From NCBI GenBank assembly GCA_017992755.1, contig JAGONZ010000002.1, positions 1 to 36,011 on the forward strand: DNA of 36,011 nucleotides, read 5' to 3'. The notes below the pieces were generated by a model. The model was not told the DNA's origin. It did not search any database and worked only from the letters and a program-made list of their open reading frames with translations. The position numbers and the translations under genes were made by a program. Numbering within the stretch: position 1 is the first letter of the stretch; each line of letters begins with the position of its first letter. Shown one piece after another: positions 22,755 to 32,201 of this stretch. This DNA comes from Candidatus Buchananbacteria bacterium (GTDB lineage: Bacteria > Patescibacteriota > Patescibacteriia > 2-01-FULL-39-33).

Positions 22755-25700
22755 ATGGCGAAGCGTCCGCGAGAAGAAGAAGATTTTGATGAGATTGAGC
22801 GTAAAGGCCGGAATAAAGACGGTAAGGTGAGGCGTGGCCAAAAAGATCCTGAAGCAATTAATATTAACCTTGAACTTGAAGCGCAAGTTGGACGAGAACA
22901 GCGAGAATTAGAAGATCAACTCAGGCGCGTGGGTGAAGTTCAAGGTCAAGTGGGTGATGAAGCGGCAGCGTTTGCCGCAGAAACTCAGGAGTTGCTACCT
23001 GACGGTGTCACCGAAACTCAAGAAGCGCAATTTGAGATGATTGATGAACGTGCCCTGGCTGCCGCCGCTCAAGCCCAGGAAGCACTTGATGTCATTAAGC
23101 AGGAACAATTTCTAGAGCTGTTTAAAGAAGATATACGTAAAAGAATTGATAAGACGGGGGTGGTTCACATGCAAGCTGATACTAGTGACGAGAAGGTTTT
23201 TTTCAGAAGGGCACGCAAGGTTGCTGCAGAGAAAATCGGAATTAATCTAGAAAATGTCGACTCTTTGGTCTCAGCTGATGAATTACTTGAGGCAATTAAT
23301 GAGGTAATGCGTGAATATCAGCCAATCACACCTGAGAGCTCTTTACCTGATGCCAAACGCGAGAAATTTCTCAAACATTTTGAAAAACAACTAGATAAAG
23401 AGCTCGATGATCTCGAATTCCTTTCCGAAGAAGATATTGCCGAAGCTTATGAGTCTGCTAAAATCGCCGCCCAAAAAAAATTAAAACTTGATACGCTCGT
23501 TGTTGATGATGAGTTAAATGTGGAGATGAAGGGTATCGAGCGGCGTTATTCAGAACGAAAAGCGCAGCGTGAATTAGAAATTACTGAAAACAAAGGGTTA
23601 GCTGTTAATGTTTTGGGTGCAGGTAAAAATAGAGAAATCCTAGAACGACTAAAAGATAAAATTGGTGATGCAACCGAGCCGGAGTCGGTAGCTGATACTA
23701 AAAGGACGGCTCCAAAAAAAGAGGCAGCGATTCAAGGTCCTCAAGCGGCTAGCAAAACAGGACTACAACGTGTCCAGAAAGTCGATACTAATTCTCCTAA
23801 ACGCATTGATATTGATGAGTATGTTCGACAAGGGTTGGGATTTGCTCATGGCACGGTTAGTACGAAAGGCGGCAAGGAATCCGGAGTGACTTTTCATGGG
23901 CGAAAGCGTGCCGCTACTACTTCAGCACCTGAAACTGAATTGGAAACAGCGCCAACTAGCGAACAGCTCGCATTGGCTGCAGAAATTGATGCCAAGATCG
24001 AAATTTTGGATGATTTGGTAACTGAAATATATGAGTTGCCTAACGAGCATCATTTTTCTGACAGCGCCTTAACTGCTTTGGATAGTTTTGTTGATACATA
24101 CGACTCAAGTATCCAGAAATTAGCTGAACTATGCTATTTAATTAAATCACCTCAGGATCTCGTCAATTGGAATGATGGCCATGCATTTATTGAACGTAAG
24201 TTACGATTAGCCAAAGAATATTTGCTATCACTTGATTCAAATGCAGTTATTACCAAAGAGGATATTGAAAATCATGTTCGCCAACAGCCAGAAGTAGTCG
24301 ATGTTCCGGCGCCATCCATTGGCGACCGCTTTGAGCAGTTGTTCCGAAAGCGACTCCAGCGGGAACTGCGTTTGCTTGATAGTCAAACCTCAGCTCAAGG
24401 TATTGAAGGTGCCTACAAGCATGTACTTGATGCCGTGTTTGATCAAGTTAATAGTTCATACGATGACCGGGGGCGGCTTCAGGAGCAAAACAATATCACT
24501 CGTGACGAAGCTGTTGTTATCGCGCGCGCGGTTCGAGCCGAACTCGAAGCGGCTTGGCGAAATCACCATGACGAATTTTCTCAGGGCCTAGAGCGGTTAG
24601 AAAATCTGAAAGTGGAAGCCCAAAAGTTAGATGGTGGCATCGCTGAAGACCTGAAACCTGCTAATCTGGAATCTACGCCGGCAATTGAAATGCTGCAGCG
24701 CCGGATTGAGCGTTTGTTTGCAGAATTAGACACGGCCACTCAGTCGCCAGATGTTCTCAAGCTCAACGAAGAGTTTCAAGCGGCCCAAAAGCGGTCACCG
24801 AACACACCGGAGGAGCAACAGCAGTTAGTTGATCATCTTAAGCACATCGTGAGTCGGTTACAAGACACTGTATTTGGGCGCGCGCTTGATCGAGAGCAGC
24901 GTATCCATGCCAGTGAAGTTAAAAATCAATTTGAAGATCAGGTTCAGTATGCTGCTTTTATTGAAAAACAGTTGCGCGAGCCTGAAACGAGCTCCCCAGA
25001 GTTTAAAAAGATAATCAAGAAAAAGAACGACATTCTAAATAAATTCGCGAACGCTAAGGAGAATGATCGACTCGAAGAACTGCTCCACCAGTTCAAGCAG
25101 CGCGTAGTGGCGCCCTTAGGAGAGCTTTTCCATGAGCGCAAATCACCCGAGGCAGTTATTGTTGAAAATCAGACTGAATTACCACCGGTAGAAAGTCTAG
25201 AAAATGATCCACGCTTCCAACAAATTATTGAGGCTGAAAGCTTAAGCTATCTGAAAACTACAGATAGTGCCTGGTTTTACCGCAACTTCTCTGGCGAAGT
25301 TTCGCCAGCGGGCTATCTTATCGATCGCCAGGGCAAAGAAACTAACTTACTGCCAAGTCAAAATATAACCAGTGGCTGGGACGCAGTGAAAGCCAAATCA
25401 GAAAAAGTATTTGCCGAGCGCTATCCAACTGCTGCCCAAGCACCTGAAAAACCGCCTCAGGATCCCAACCCAAAAAAGCCCGATACTTTTGATGGCCTAA
25501 GTGAGGCCCCAACTATCCAATACGCCGGCATGGCTCAAGGGGTTGAAGTTGGTCCCGATAATGAGGATTCACTTGAGGCCTATGGTCGTCTCCAACAGGC
25601 TACCGTCAAGGTCGAAGCGCCAAAACCAGCGGCTGAGCAACCCGAAGTTGAGAAGGGTCAGGAGCACCCATCAAAACTCTTTCTTATCGACACCTCAGAA

Positions 25701-28700
25701 GTTGTTCGCGCGTATGCGCGGCGTGAAGCTGAACAAAAACTTGAGCAGCTACGGCATTCTTCGAATACGTTGCAGCGAACCTGGCTCCGCTTAGGTGAAA
25801 AGGGGTATCTCAGTAAATTTTATAAGGAGTCACTCGCCAATATTAGTACTAATAAAAACCTTTTAGCCGAGATTGAAGCTCGGTTTGGCCGGAGTGAAAA
25901 CCGCAATGAAGGCCGCGAGTATTCGGATGAGATTCTTAATAGCTTAATTGAAGAGTTTGATCAGGCAGTGGTCGAAACCGATGAAGTTGGTGATTTCGTT
26001 CAGGATGCTGAGGTGAGTGCGGCGCTCGGTGATCTCTGTCGCCGATATGCAATTGATGACCCGGCGATTCATGACCGGCACACATTTGATGCTGCGGTTG
26101 ATGAAGTTATTATCCCAATCTTATTGCGCAAAGGCTTTGCCTTTAGCAATGATGCGAATCGCGCTGGCCAAGCTGACGGCTTGATGTTTGCCAGTAATCT
26201 TTTCAAGTTCGCCGAAAGCTACAAGGCAGGAGTTAAAAACCAGTTGGAAGCGTTGCAAGAGCAATATCCTGATGATGCCGAGAAAATTAAAGCCGAACTC
26301 AGCGCCGAAATGGCCCTGGATATCCAGCTTGGTCTAAAGCAACGAGACTTGTACGAGACGAAACCAGCGGGCGCGTTATCATGGTATGAAAAACTAGTTG
26401 ACCGTCTGGAATCAGTGCCGATATTGAACAAGGTAATTGCCAATCCAATGATGTATGGGGCGGTCGCTGGCGGTCTGACCGCAGCGGCCACGATTGGCAC
26501 GCGGGGTATCGCCCGGGCCGGTGCGGTGGCTGGCGTTGCCGCAATTGCCGGTACGGCAGGAATGATCGCACCATTGGTTGTGGGTGCTGGCGTCGGCGGA
26601 GCGTTTATTGCGGCTCGCCGGGGCCGAGACTTGAAGTATGATCGTGGCATGGACTTACGGCGACGGACGCTGGGTGCGGAAAGTGGCGGGGCTCGGACTG
26701 ACACGATGCGCAAGTTTGCCTATGACCAAAAAGACGCAACCACTGTTACTGAACAGCTACGAAGCTTATTAGCCCAGGATCAACTCAATGAAGATGATCG
26801 CTTAGCGGTTGCTGATAGTATGGCTCGGCTGGCCTTGGAGAAGGAAAAGAGCCTTGATTTGTTTAGTGTTGATGCGGAACAAGGCGGGCAGTATAAAACC
26901 CGGGCACTGGCGATGAAGGATCTCAAAGTAGCACTCAAACAACTCCAAGAAAAATTTGATTTAAGTGACGAGTCATTCACGCAATTGCAAACTGAGACAG
27001 CAGCAACGTTAGTCGAGGGCATTGAAGGCAATGACCGTGACTTCAATCGCTATAAGCGTCAGCAAATGGTTAAAAGCGGCGTCTTTGGCGTCGCCATGGG
27101 TTTGGCACTGGGCACCGTTGGTCAGTACGGTGTGTACCAGGGACTCGAGGCGGCCGGCATTAAAACACCCGACAGTGCGCTCGAAAAGATTTATCAAGTG
27201 CTTCGAGGCGACCAGGCTGCCACTGCTCCTGCCGAGAATATGCAGCAGGTTTTGGAGCAACTCCAGATCAAGAAACTTGATACTGGTGACGTTCAATTAG
27301 TAAGTCCTAAAGGCGAAGTCTTGGCGGATCATTTGCGCTTTGGCGATAACGGTGAATTGACTCCAGAAAGTCAGCAAGCTTTGCTCGATAAGCACATTGA
27401 TTTCAGTGCTCATCGGACTTCAGAGGTAGTTTCACAAGCACCTAATACATATTTCGGCGAAGAGCTTCAAAAGCATGGGCGTGGTGCCTGGCATGATGAA
27501 GTTGGTAAAAAGATGAGTTCTTTTTTCAATAAGCTTATCGAATATGAAGGTAAGCAGCAGATGTTGTATTTGGATAAAAACGCGGACGGCAGCGTAATCG
27601 TCAACGCCCAGGCAATTCTGCAAAACCTCGAGAAAAATCTTAACGGGTCGTTTAAGCAATTTGGTACCAGTCCTGATGGGAGTGTCGATTCCAAACTCGC
27701 TTCCCTTCTTGATCAGTTACGCCAGTATCAAAAAGAGGGTACCTTGGCTGAACATCTCAAAGTTCAAATCATCCCGACTGATGAAGCTAATAAACAGGGC
27801 TTAGGCATTTTGACGGCCGGCGCTAACGCTGAAGGCAAAATTAGCTTGCCAGAAAAAGTGGCTCGGTTGTTTACAGATAAAACCAGCCTGACCTATGGGC
27901 ATCACCCGGTTAAGTTTATTGAATTGCGGCTTGATGATCATGTGCTAGCTACTAGCGTTGGAGCCGACATGTCGGCGATGCCAGGCATGGTGGATCATTA
28001 TCAATATGATTTCTCAACCGCAGCTGTTGCTCCGGTTTCCGAAGTAAGCCCAGCTACGTGGGATCTCCCACCGGTGCTACCATTTGACTCGCGCAAGGCG
28101 CTTGAGAAGTCAGCAGTCAACGACAGGATCGTGGGCGGTAGTTACTACCAAGGGCATTATGAACTGTCTCCTGTAGAGTTGGAAAAATATCAGGATCAAC
28201 GCTTACCACTATTGGAGACGCCAGACACCATACTAAATCCGCAAAAGGCGGCGGAGATGTATTTGTCAAAACAGGATGAGCACTATCATCATGATTTAGA
28301 AGTATTGGTCAAAGATTTAGAGCCACGGCACCCTGACTGTAAGGTGGCCGTATGTATCCCAGTTGCTGGCCATCAAGAATCACACAACATCTACAAAACG
28401 CTCGAGTCGTATAGCCATCAATCAGCTGACCCAAAATCATTTGAAATTGTGCTTTTTGTTAATCACCCAGAAAAAGATTTGCAAGGCAATAAGCTTGATG
28501 CTAAAAAGACTATTAAAGAAATTGAGCGATTTAAAAAAGACCATCCGGAGCTGAAGGTTCAGTATATTTACAAAGCGCTCAAGCGTGAGGATGCAGTCAT
28601 TGGTAATATTCGCAAGATTCTCAGTGACACCGTCCTGCTTCGTGAACAGTCAGCGCCAAACGAGCGAGACTTAATCCTTGTCAGTAATGACGCTGATAAT

Positions 28701-29501
28701 GAAGGGTTGTCGCCGAAATATATCGAGAATTTCATCAATAAGTTTGAAGCACATCCCGAGGTTGATTCATTTATGGGACGGCTTGATTGGGACCCGAAAG
28801 CCTACGTTCGCAATCCAGTTTTGCATGTTGGTACTCGACTCTTCCAGTACATTGCCATGCAATCGCGACACAAAGGATGGCACATTGAGTCATCCGGAGC
28901 AAACTTTGCCTATCGGGCTAGTATTTATGCGGCCGTAGGCGGTTATGATCAGAAATCACCATTAGCAGAAGATGTCGATTTAGGCAGAAAGATTAAGGCC
29001 GCCCGAATGGGTGCAACACGAATGAAAGATGTTGGTGTTGCTGGTAGTCAGAGTTCTCGGTTATATACATCGGCACGCCGTGCTGAAAAGGCTTTCACCG
29101 AAGGTAAGGCACCTATTGAGCAGTGGGAAACAGGCTTCAGTGCGTATGATGATGAAATTAGAAAAGGTAAATGGCAAATTAATGGCGAGGTTAACTGGGA
29201 TGATCCAGAAGAGCTAAAAAAATTCAAATCTGATATTGAAAAAGTAGTAAATCAAACCATTAACCTTTATCTGGGTATTGGTGGGCGCTATGGAGAATTG
29301 GCAGGCAAAGCGCTTAAGTGGCTGGGGATTAAGTATGAGTTAGGTGACAAAGGTCAGGTTAAAGTGACGGATATTACTCTGCTAATAGATGGACTGAAGA
29401 AATATCAACGTGAGGGATTGAAGTTATATGAGCAGAAAATTGGCAAGGAACCAAAGATGACTAGCCCAATCAGTAACAATCTCTTGAGACGGCTTAAATG
29501 A
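22755..29501 (+). CDS. Giant coiled-coil membrane protein with C-terminal family 2 glycosyltransferase domain
   Basis: 2248 residues. Residues 1 to about 1230 are rich in Glu, Lys, Arg and Gln with long helical/coiled-coil stretches and a few proline-rich linkers. Two glycine/alanine-rich hydrophobic helices follow (about 1232-1252 and 1256-1287), then a charged region, a third hydrophobic helix (about 1441-1465) and a mixed region. From about 1860 to 2100 a GT-A domain is visible: KVAVCIPVAGHQESHNIYKT, the DAD metal motif in SNDADNEG (near 1980), FAYRASIYAAVGGYDQ and the catalytic EDVDLGRKI (near 2071). Catalytic residues look intact. There is no signal peptide, so the N-terminal part is probably cytoplasmic. 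Start ATG 22755 follows the small coiled-coil gene by two bases. Confidence 0.85.
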   Translation: MAKRPREEEDFDEIERKGRNKDGKVRRGQKDPEAININLELEAQVGREQRELEDQLRRVGEVQGQVGDEAAAFAAETQELLPDGVTETQEAQFEMIDERALAAAAQAQEALDVIKQEQFLELFKEDIRKRIDKTGVVHMQADTSDEKVFFRRARKVAAEKIGINLENVDSLVSADELLEAINEVMREYQPITPESSLPDAKREKFLKHFEKQLDKELDDLEFLSEEDIAEAYESAKIAAQKKLKLDTLVVDDELNVEMKGIERRYSERKAQRELEITENKGLAVNVLGAGKNREILERLKDKIGDATEPESVADTKRTAPKKEAAIQGPQAASKTGLQRVQKVDTNSPKRIDIDEYVRQGLGFAHGTVSTKGGKESGVTFHGRKRAATTSAPETELETAPTSEQLALAAEIDAKIEILDDLVTEIYELPNEHHFSDSALTALDSFVDTYDSSIQKLAELCYLIKSPQDLVNWNDGHAFIERKLRLAKEYLLSLDSNAVITKEDIENHVRQQPEVVDVPAPSIGDRFEQLFRKRLQRELRLLDSQTSAQGIEGAYKHVLDAVFDQVNSSYDDRGRLQEQNNITRDEAVVIARAVRAELEAAWRNHHDEFSQGLERLENLKVEAQKLDGGIAEDLKPANLESTPAIEMLQRRIERLFAELDTATQSPDVLKLNEEFQAAQKRSPNTPEEQQQLVDHLKHIVSRLQDTVFGRALDREQRIHASEVKNQFEDQVQYAAFIEKQLREPETSSPEFKKIIKKKNDILNKFANAKENDRLEELLHQFKQRVVAPLGELFHERKSPEAVIVENQTELPPVESLENDPRFQQIIEAESLSYLKTTDSAWFYRNFSGEVSPAGYLIDRQGKETNLLPSQNITSGWDAVKAKSEKVFAERYPTAAQAPEKPPQDPNPKKPDTFDGLSEAPTIQYAGMAQGVEVGPDNEDSLEAYGRLQQATVKVEAPKPAAEQPEVEKGQEHPSKLFLIDTSEVVRAYARREAEQKLEQLRHSSNTLQRTWLRLGEKGYLSKFYKESLANISTNKNLLAEIEARFGRSENRNEGREYSDEILNSLIEEFDQAVVETDEVGDFVQDAEVSAALGDLCRRYAIDDPAIHDRHTFDAAVDEVIIPILLRKGFAFSNDANRAGQADGLMFASNLFKFAESYKAGVKNQLEALQEQYPDDAEKIKAELSAEMALDIQLGLKQRDLYETKPAGALSWYEKLVDRLESVPILNKVIANPMMYGAVAGGLTAAATIGTRGIARAGAVAGVAAIAGTAGMIAPLVVGAGVGGAFIAARRGRDLKYDRGMDLRRRTLGAESGGARTDTMRKFAYDQKDATTVTEQLRSLLAQDQLNEDDRLAVADSMARLALEKEKSLDLFSVDAEQGGQYKTRALAMKDLKVALKQLQEKFDLSDESFTQLQTETAATLVEGIEGNDRDFNRYKRQQMVKSGVFGVAMGLALGTVGQYGVYQGLEAAGIKTPDSALEKIYQVLRGDQAATAPAENMQQVLEQLQIKKLDTGDVQLVSPKGEVLADHLRFGDNGELTPESQQALLDKHIDFSAHRTSEVVSQAPNTYFGEELQKHGRGAWHDEVGKKMSSFFNKLIEYEGKQQMLYLDKNADGSVIVNAQAILQNLEKNLNGSFKQFGTSPDGSVDSKLASLLDQLRQYQKEGTLAEHLKVQIIPTDEANKQGLGILTAGANAEGKISLPEKVARLFTDKTSLTYGHHPVKFIELRLDDHVLATSVGADMSAMPGMVDHYQYDFSTAAVAPVSEVSPATWDLPPVLPFDSRKALEKSAVNDRIVGGSYYQGHYELSPVELEKYQDQRLPLLETPDTILNPQKAAEMYLSKQDEHYHHDLEVLVKDLEPRHPDCKVAVCIPVAGHQESHNIYKTLESYSHQSADPKSFEIVLFVNHPEKDLQGNKLDAKKTIKEIERFKKDHPELKVQYIYKALKREDAVIGNIRKILSDTVLLREQSAPNERDLILVSNDADNEGLSPKYIENFINKFEAHPEVDSFMGRLDWDPKAYVRNPVLHVGTRLFQYIAMQSRHKGWHIESSGANFAYRASIYAAVGGYDQKSPLAEDVDLGRKIKAARMGATRMKDVGVAGSQSSRLYTSARRAEKAFTEGKAPIEQWETGFSAYDDEIRKGKWQINGEVNWDDPEELKKFKSDIEKVVNQTINLYLGIGGRYGELAGKALKWLGIKYELGDKGQVKVTDITLLIDGLKKYQREGLKLYEQKIGKEPKMTSPISNNLLRRLK

Positions 29502-29506
29502 AAATT

Positions 29507-29544
29507 AAACTAAAACTCCCGCTGATCAGCGGGAGTTTTAGTTT
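29507..29544. terminator. Perfect bidirectional terminator
   Basis: A 38-base perfect palindrome: left arm aaactaaaactcccgctga and its exact reverse complement, with A-rich and T-rich outer arms. It serves both the giant gene (plus) and msrB (minus). Confidence 0.92.
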
Positions 29545-29548
29545 GTTA

Positions 29549-29926
29549 CTATTTTGTCGGTTTAAAATCTAACGCCACTGAATTAATACAATACCGTTTA
29601 CCTGTCGGTGCGGGGCCATCTTCAAATAAATGCCCAAGATGTGAATCACAGCGGCTGCAGCGGGCTTCAACTCGATGGATGTCGAAACTGTAGTCGTCTT
29701 TGAGCGTTACGGTCCCAGCTTTGGCTAAATCATAAAAACTTGGCCAGCCTGTGCCTGATTCAAATTTAGCTTCCGAAGAAAATAATTCTTGGCCGCAGGC
29801 AACGCAGACGTACACACCCTTTTCGTGATGATCGTAATATTTGCCGCTAAACGGACTTTCAGTAGCGCCTAAACGGCAGACGTTGTATTGCTCGGCGGTG
29901 AGTTTGTCTTTGTAATCGTCGGCCAT
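29549..29926 (-). CDS. msrB: Peptide methionine-R-sulfoxide reductase MsrB
   Basis: About 125 residues. The zinc-binding pairs CVACG and CSRCD and the catalytic RYCINSVAL are present, along with ESGTGWPSFYD and the GHLFEDGPAPTGKR signature. It reduces methionine-R-sulfoxide in proteins, using a catalytic cysteine recycled by thioredoxin; the resolving cysteine is not obvious. A TTG at 29932 would give a longer start; ATG 29926 (MADDYKDKL) is preferred and lies two bases after the RmlA-like stop. No signal peptide, so it is cytoplasmic. It is last in a long minus-strand series. Confidence 0.95.
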   Translation of the reverse strand: MADDYKDKLTAEQYNVCRLGATESPFSGKYYDHHEKGVYVCVACGQELFSSEAKFESGTGWPSFYDLAKAGTVTLKDDYSFDIHRVEARCSRCDSHLGHLFEDGPAPTGKRYCINSVALDFKPTK

Positions 29927-29928
29927 AT

Positions 29929-30651
29929 TCAAAGAGTTTTTAAATGCTTATTGCGCGCCCACTCATTGGCTTTATAAAGTGATTCAAACGTCCCGGCATC
30001 AATCCATTCGCCAGTAATCTTTTTCACCGTCAATTCGCCGCGCTCGAGATACCATTTTTGGACATCGGTAATTTCGTATTCACCGCGGGCTGAGGGTTTC
30101 AAGCCCTTAGCCACTTCTACAACTCGCGAATCGAAGACGTATAATCCAGGAATCGCATAGTTTGATTTTGGCTGCGTCGGTTTTTCTTCGATCGACAGCA
30201 CTTTGCCATCAGCATCAAACTCGACAATTCCAAACCGTTCAGGATCAGGCACTTCTTTGGCAAACACCATGCCGCCGGAAGTGAAGCTTTGGATGGCGGC
30301 GCTTAAGTCGTCTTCGAAAATATTGTCACCAAAGATCAGAGCAGCGGTATCGCCGTCATCGAGGAAGTTTTCAGCCAGGGAAAATGCTTGAGCGGAGCCT
30401 TCTGGCTTATCTTGAATTTCGTAGGTAAAACGCACGCCGAATTGGCGCCCGGAACCAAGCACTTTCATATGTTCGCCGCAGTTGTGTGGTGCGGTGATAA
30501 TTAAGATTTCTTTGATCCCCGCCTTGATCAGGGTTTCCAGCGGGTAATAAATCAGGGGCTTGTTGTAGATTGGTAATAGTTGCTTTGAGGTGGCGAGGGT
30601 TAACGGTCGGAGGCGTGTTCCTGAGCCGCCGGAGAGGATGATGCCTTTCAT
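29929..30651 (-). CDS. Glucose-1-phosphate thymidylyltransferase-like nucleotidyltransferase (RmlA family)
   Basis: 240 residues. The opening MKGIILSGGSGTRLRPLTLA is the nucleotide-binding loop; KQLLPIYNKPLIYYPLETL follows, with GDNIFEDDL as the acidic metal site and ...RGEYEITDVQKWYLERG near the end. This is the pattern of RmlA, which makes dTDP-glucose for rhamnose and other surface sugars. It is shorter than Escherichia coli RmlA (about 290), as in many stand-alone sugar nucleotidyltransferases. rmlBCD were not seen in the window. Its ATG shares one base with the stop of the upstream gene. Confidence 0.87.
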   Translation of the reverse strand: MKGIILSGGSGTRLRPLTLATSKQLLPIYNKPLIYYPLETLIKAGIKEILIITAPHNCGEHMKVLGSGRQFGVRFTYEIQDKPEGSAQAFSLAENFLDDGDTAALIFGDNIFEDDLSAAIQSFTSGGMVFAKEVPDPERFGIVEFDADGKVLSIEEKPTQPKSNYAIPGLYVFDSRVVEVAKGLKPSARGEYEITDVQKWYLERGELTVKKITGEWIDAGTFESLYKANEWARNKHLKTL

Positions 30652-31097
30652 TATCGTAATTTAATTTCAGAATTTACTTCGGGCTCACTTTCTTTATGTA
30701 TGCCATTAATCTCATAATATTTTAAGACTTCAGCTGCCGGCATCGATTCAACTGATACAGGTGTTACGGCTTCTAATCCGGTAATCGCATACTGTTGCTC
30801 ATCAACTTTTATGAGATGTTCGCCTGGGATTGTATCGGTATCGATCGCATAAATATAAACGTCCTTTTTGGGGTCAAACAATTCAGGGTGCTCGAAGGTG
30901 ATAACTTTGGTTGTCTCATCAATATGGGCAGCGGTATTATCTGGGAGCGCGGCTACGGCAATGGCGAACCCTATATCTGGTGTGGCGTAAACAGCTTCTA
31001 GAAGCTCATTTTCAGGTACAGCCATGCCCTCGCCGGCCTGTGCCTGGCTTGGTTTGAGCGTGTCAAAACGTTTTGATGAGCCGTGGTAGAGGATCAT
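30651..31097 (-). CDS. Small protein, possible ADP-ribosyltransferase-like fold
   Basis: 148 residues. The start MILYHGSSKRFDTLKPSQA, then EAVYATPDIGFAIAVAAL, recalls small ART-fold proteins, where a YHGS-like strand and a later ATP/T-x-x-A region form the NAD pocket. The usual catalytic glutamate is not certain; the region VDEQQYAITGLEAV is a candidate. It could instead be a related non-enzymatic domain. It sits in a tight operon: its start overlaps the alpha/beta hydrolase by four bases and its stop overlaps the RmlA-like ATG. Confidence 0.35.
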   Translation of the reverse strand: MILYHGSSKRFDTLKPSQAQAGEGMAVPENELLEAVYATPDIGFAIAVAALPDNTAAHIDETTKVITFEHPELFDPKKDVYIYAIDTDTIPGEHLIKVDEQQYAITGLEAVTPVSVESMPAAEVLKYYEINGIHKESEPEVNSEIKLR

Positions 31098-31636
31098 AGA
31101 AGTGGTAATAATTCAGGAATTTCTTTTTCAGTGAAATGTCCTTTGTCTGAATGTTCGTGATAGGTTACTTTTGGTAGTGCGGATTTAATTATCTCAAACG
31201 ATTTCAATAAATCCGGACCGTCATCAGTCGATAATAAGATATGAATCTCATTATAATCACTAATCATTGGATTGATTTGAAAATCGAAAAAGCCAGTGGT
31301 TAGTTCTTTATCAGGATCAATCCATGGGGCGACCAAGAATATTTTACTTACTTTAATTTGATGCTCGGAAAGATAGCGCAATAAAAATCCACCACCGCAA
31401 CTGTGACCAATGAGCGTTGTTTCTTCGTTGAGCTTGAGTTGCTCAAAGACTTTAACCCATTCTTCGTAAATTGGATCAAAGGGGCGCGGAAATTCTAAAA
31501 CTTGGCACAACTCATTTCGCAAGGCGAACTGTTTTTGCAACCAGGGCAACCAAACACCATTTGATGGCGATGGTTTTGTGGCGTCGTAGAATTCTTTTTC
31601 GTACGGTGCGCCGTGGATGAGGATTGTTTGGTTCAT
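31094..31636 (-). CDS. Small alpha/beta hydrolase (RBBP9/YdeN-like)
   Basis: 180 residues. It starts MNQTILIHGAPYEKEFYDAT, has the nucleophile elbow LIGHSCGGGFLLRYL (Ser of GHSCG), an acidic residue in LLSTDDGPDLL and a histidine in SDKGHFTE, a full Ser-Asp-His triad layout. Its size fits the RBBP9/YdeN type of serine hydrolase. Substrate unknown; esterase-like. No signal peptide. Its stop overlaps the next gene by four bases (ATGA). Confidence 0.8.
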   Translation of the reverse strand: MNQTILIHGAPYEKEFYDATKPSPSNGVWLPWLQKQFALRNELCQVLEFPRPFDPIYEEWVKVFEQLKLNEETTLIGHSCGGGFLLRYLSEHQIKVSKIFLVAPWIDPDKELTTGFFDFQINPMISDYNEIHILLSTDDGPDLLKSFEIIKSALPKVTYHEHSDKGHFTEKEIPELLPLL

Positions 31637-31642
31637 TTTGAT

Positions 31643-32194
31643 TTAAATATTAAATACTTTATATTCATAATCCTTTAGTAACAAGGTCTCTAACCCTAAA
31701 TCATTTGGTAACTTGTCAGCATTCTCACCTACATAATGGCAAATAGTCTGGACGGGCACAAGGCCTAAACCTTTATGCAAGCCCCCTGAACTTTTGCTGT
31801 AAAAAGCTGTTGAAAGGACATAAGCACCCGCAGATGTTCCAGCGATAATCTTGCCAGTAAATAATTCTCCGAGGGTTTCAAATCTTTTCAGTACTTCTAG
31901 TAATTGTAATGTATTGCCACCGTGAATAAAGATGACGTTTGCTCTGGAGATTTGTTCAATGAGAGTGTGCCCATCAGCAACTTCGTACGTTATCGTTTTT
32001 GATTCTTTATTGCGCTCAAATTGAGCGATGTCTTTATCTTTGCTGGCCGTAATTTCATCTGTATCTTTTGCAAATAATACCAACAAAACTGTAAGTGTAC
32101 TAGGAGTATCTTTTAAAATCTCTTTAAAGAATGAGTCATTCTGTTCATTAATGTGACTCGCAAAGCCGCCGTGGAGGATGTATTTTGTTGGCAT
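31643..32194 (-). CDS. Peptidase S51-like protein (short)
   Basis: 183 residues. HGGNTLQLLEVLKRF and the nucleophile elbow AGTSAGAYVLSTAFYS (Ser in GTSAGA) identify the S51/dipeptidase E-like class I glutamine-amidotransferase fold. The N-terminal MPTKYILHGGFASHINEQN fits the first strand. The glutamate/aspartate acid partner is less clear, and the region after the nucleophile is short. The family cleaves Asp-x dipeptides or cyanophycin; the substrate here is unknown. Seven bases separate it from the Nudix gene upstream and six from the hydrolase downstream. Confidence 0.7.
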   Translation of the reverse strand: MPTKYILHGGFASHINEQNDSFFKEILKDTPSTLTVLLVLFAKDTDEITASKDKDIAQFERNKESKTITYEVADGHTLIEQISRANVIFIHGGNTLQLLEVLKRFETLGELFTGKIIAGTSAGAYVLSTAFYSKSSGGLHKGLGLVPVQTICHYVGENADKLPNDLGLETLLLKDYEYKVFNI

Positions 32195-32201
32195 ATGCTA
32201 A

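Noticed and set aside
26219-26713. Minus-strand 164-residue frame inside the giant gene
   Set aside because: It mirrors the Ala/Gly-rich membrane region of the giant gene and is low-complexity (Ala/Pro/Arg).
29926-29932. TTG start for MsrB
   Set aside because: ATG 29926 is two bases after the upstream stop and matches the family length.
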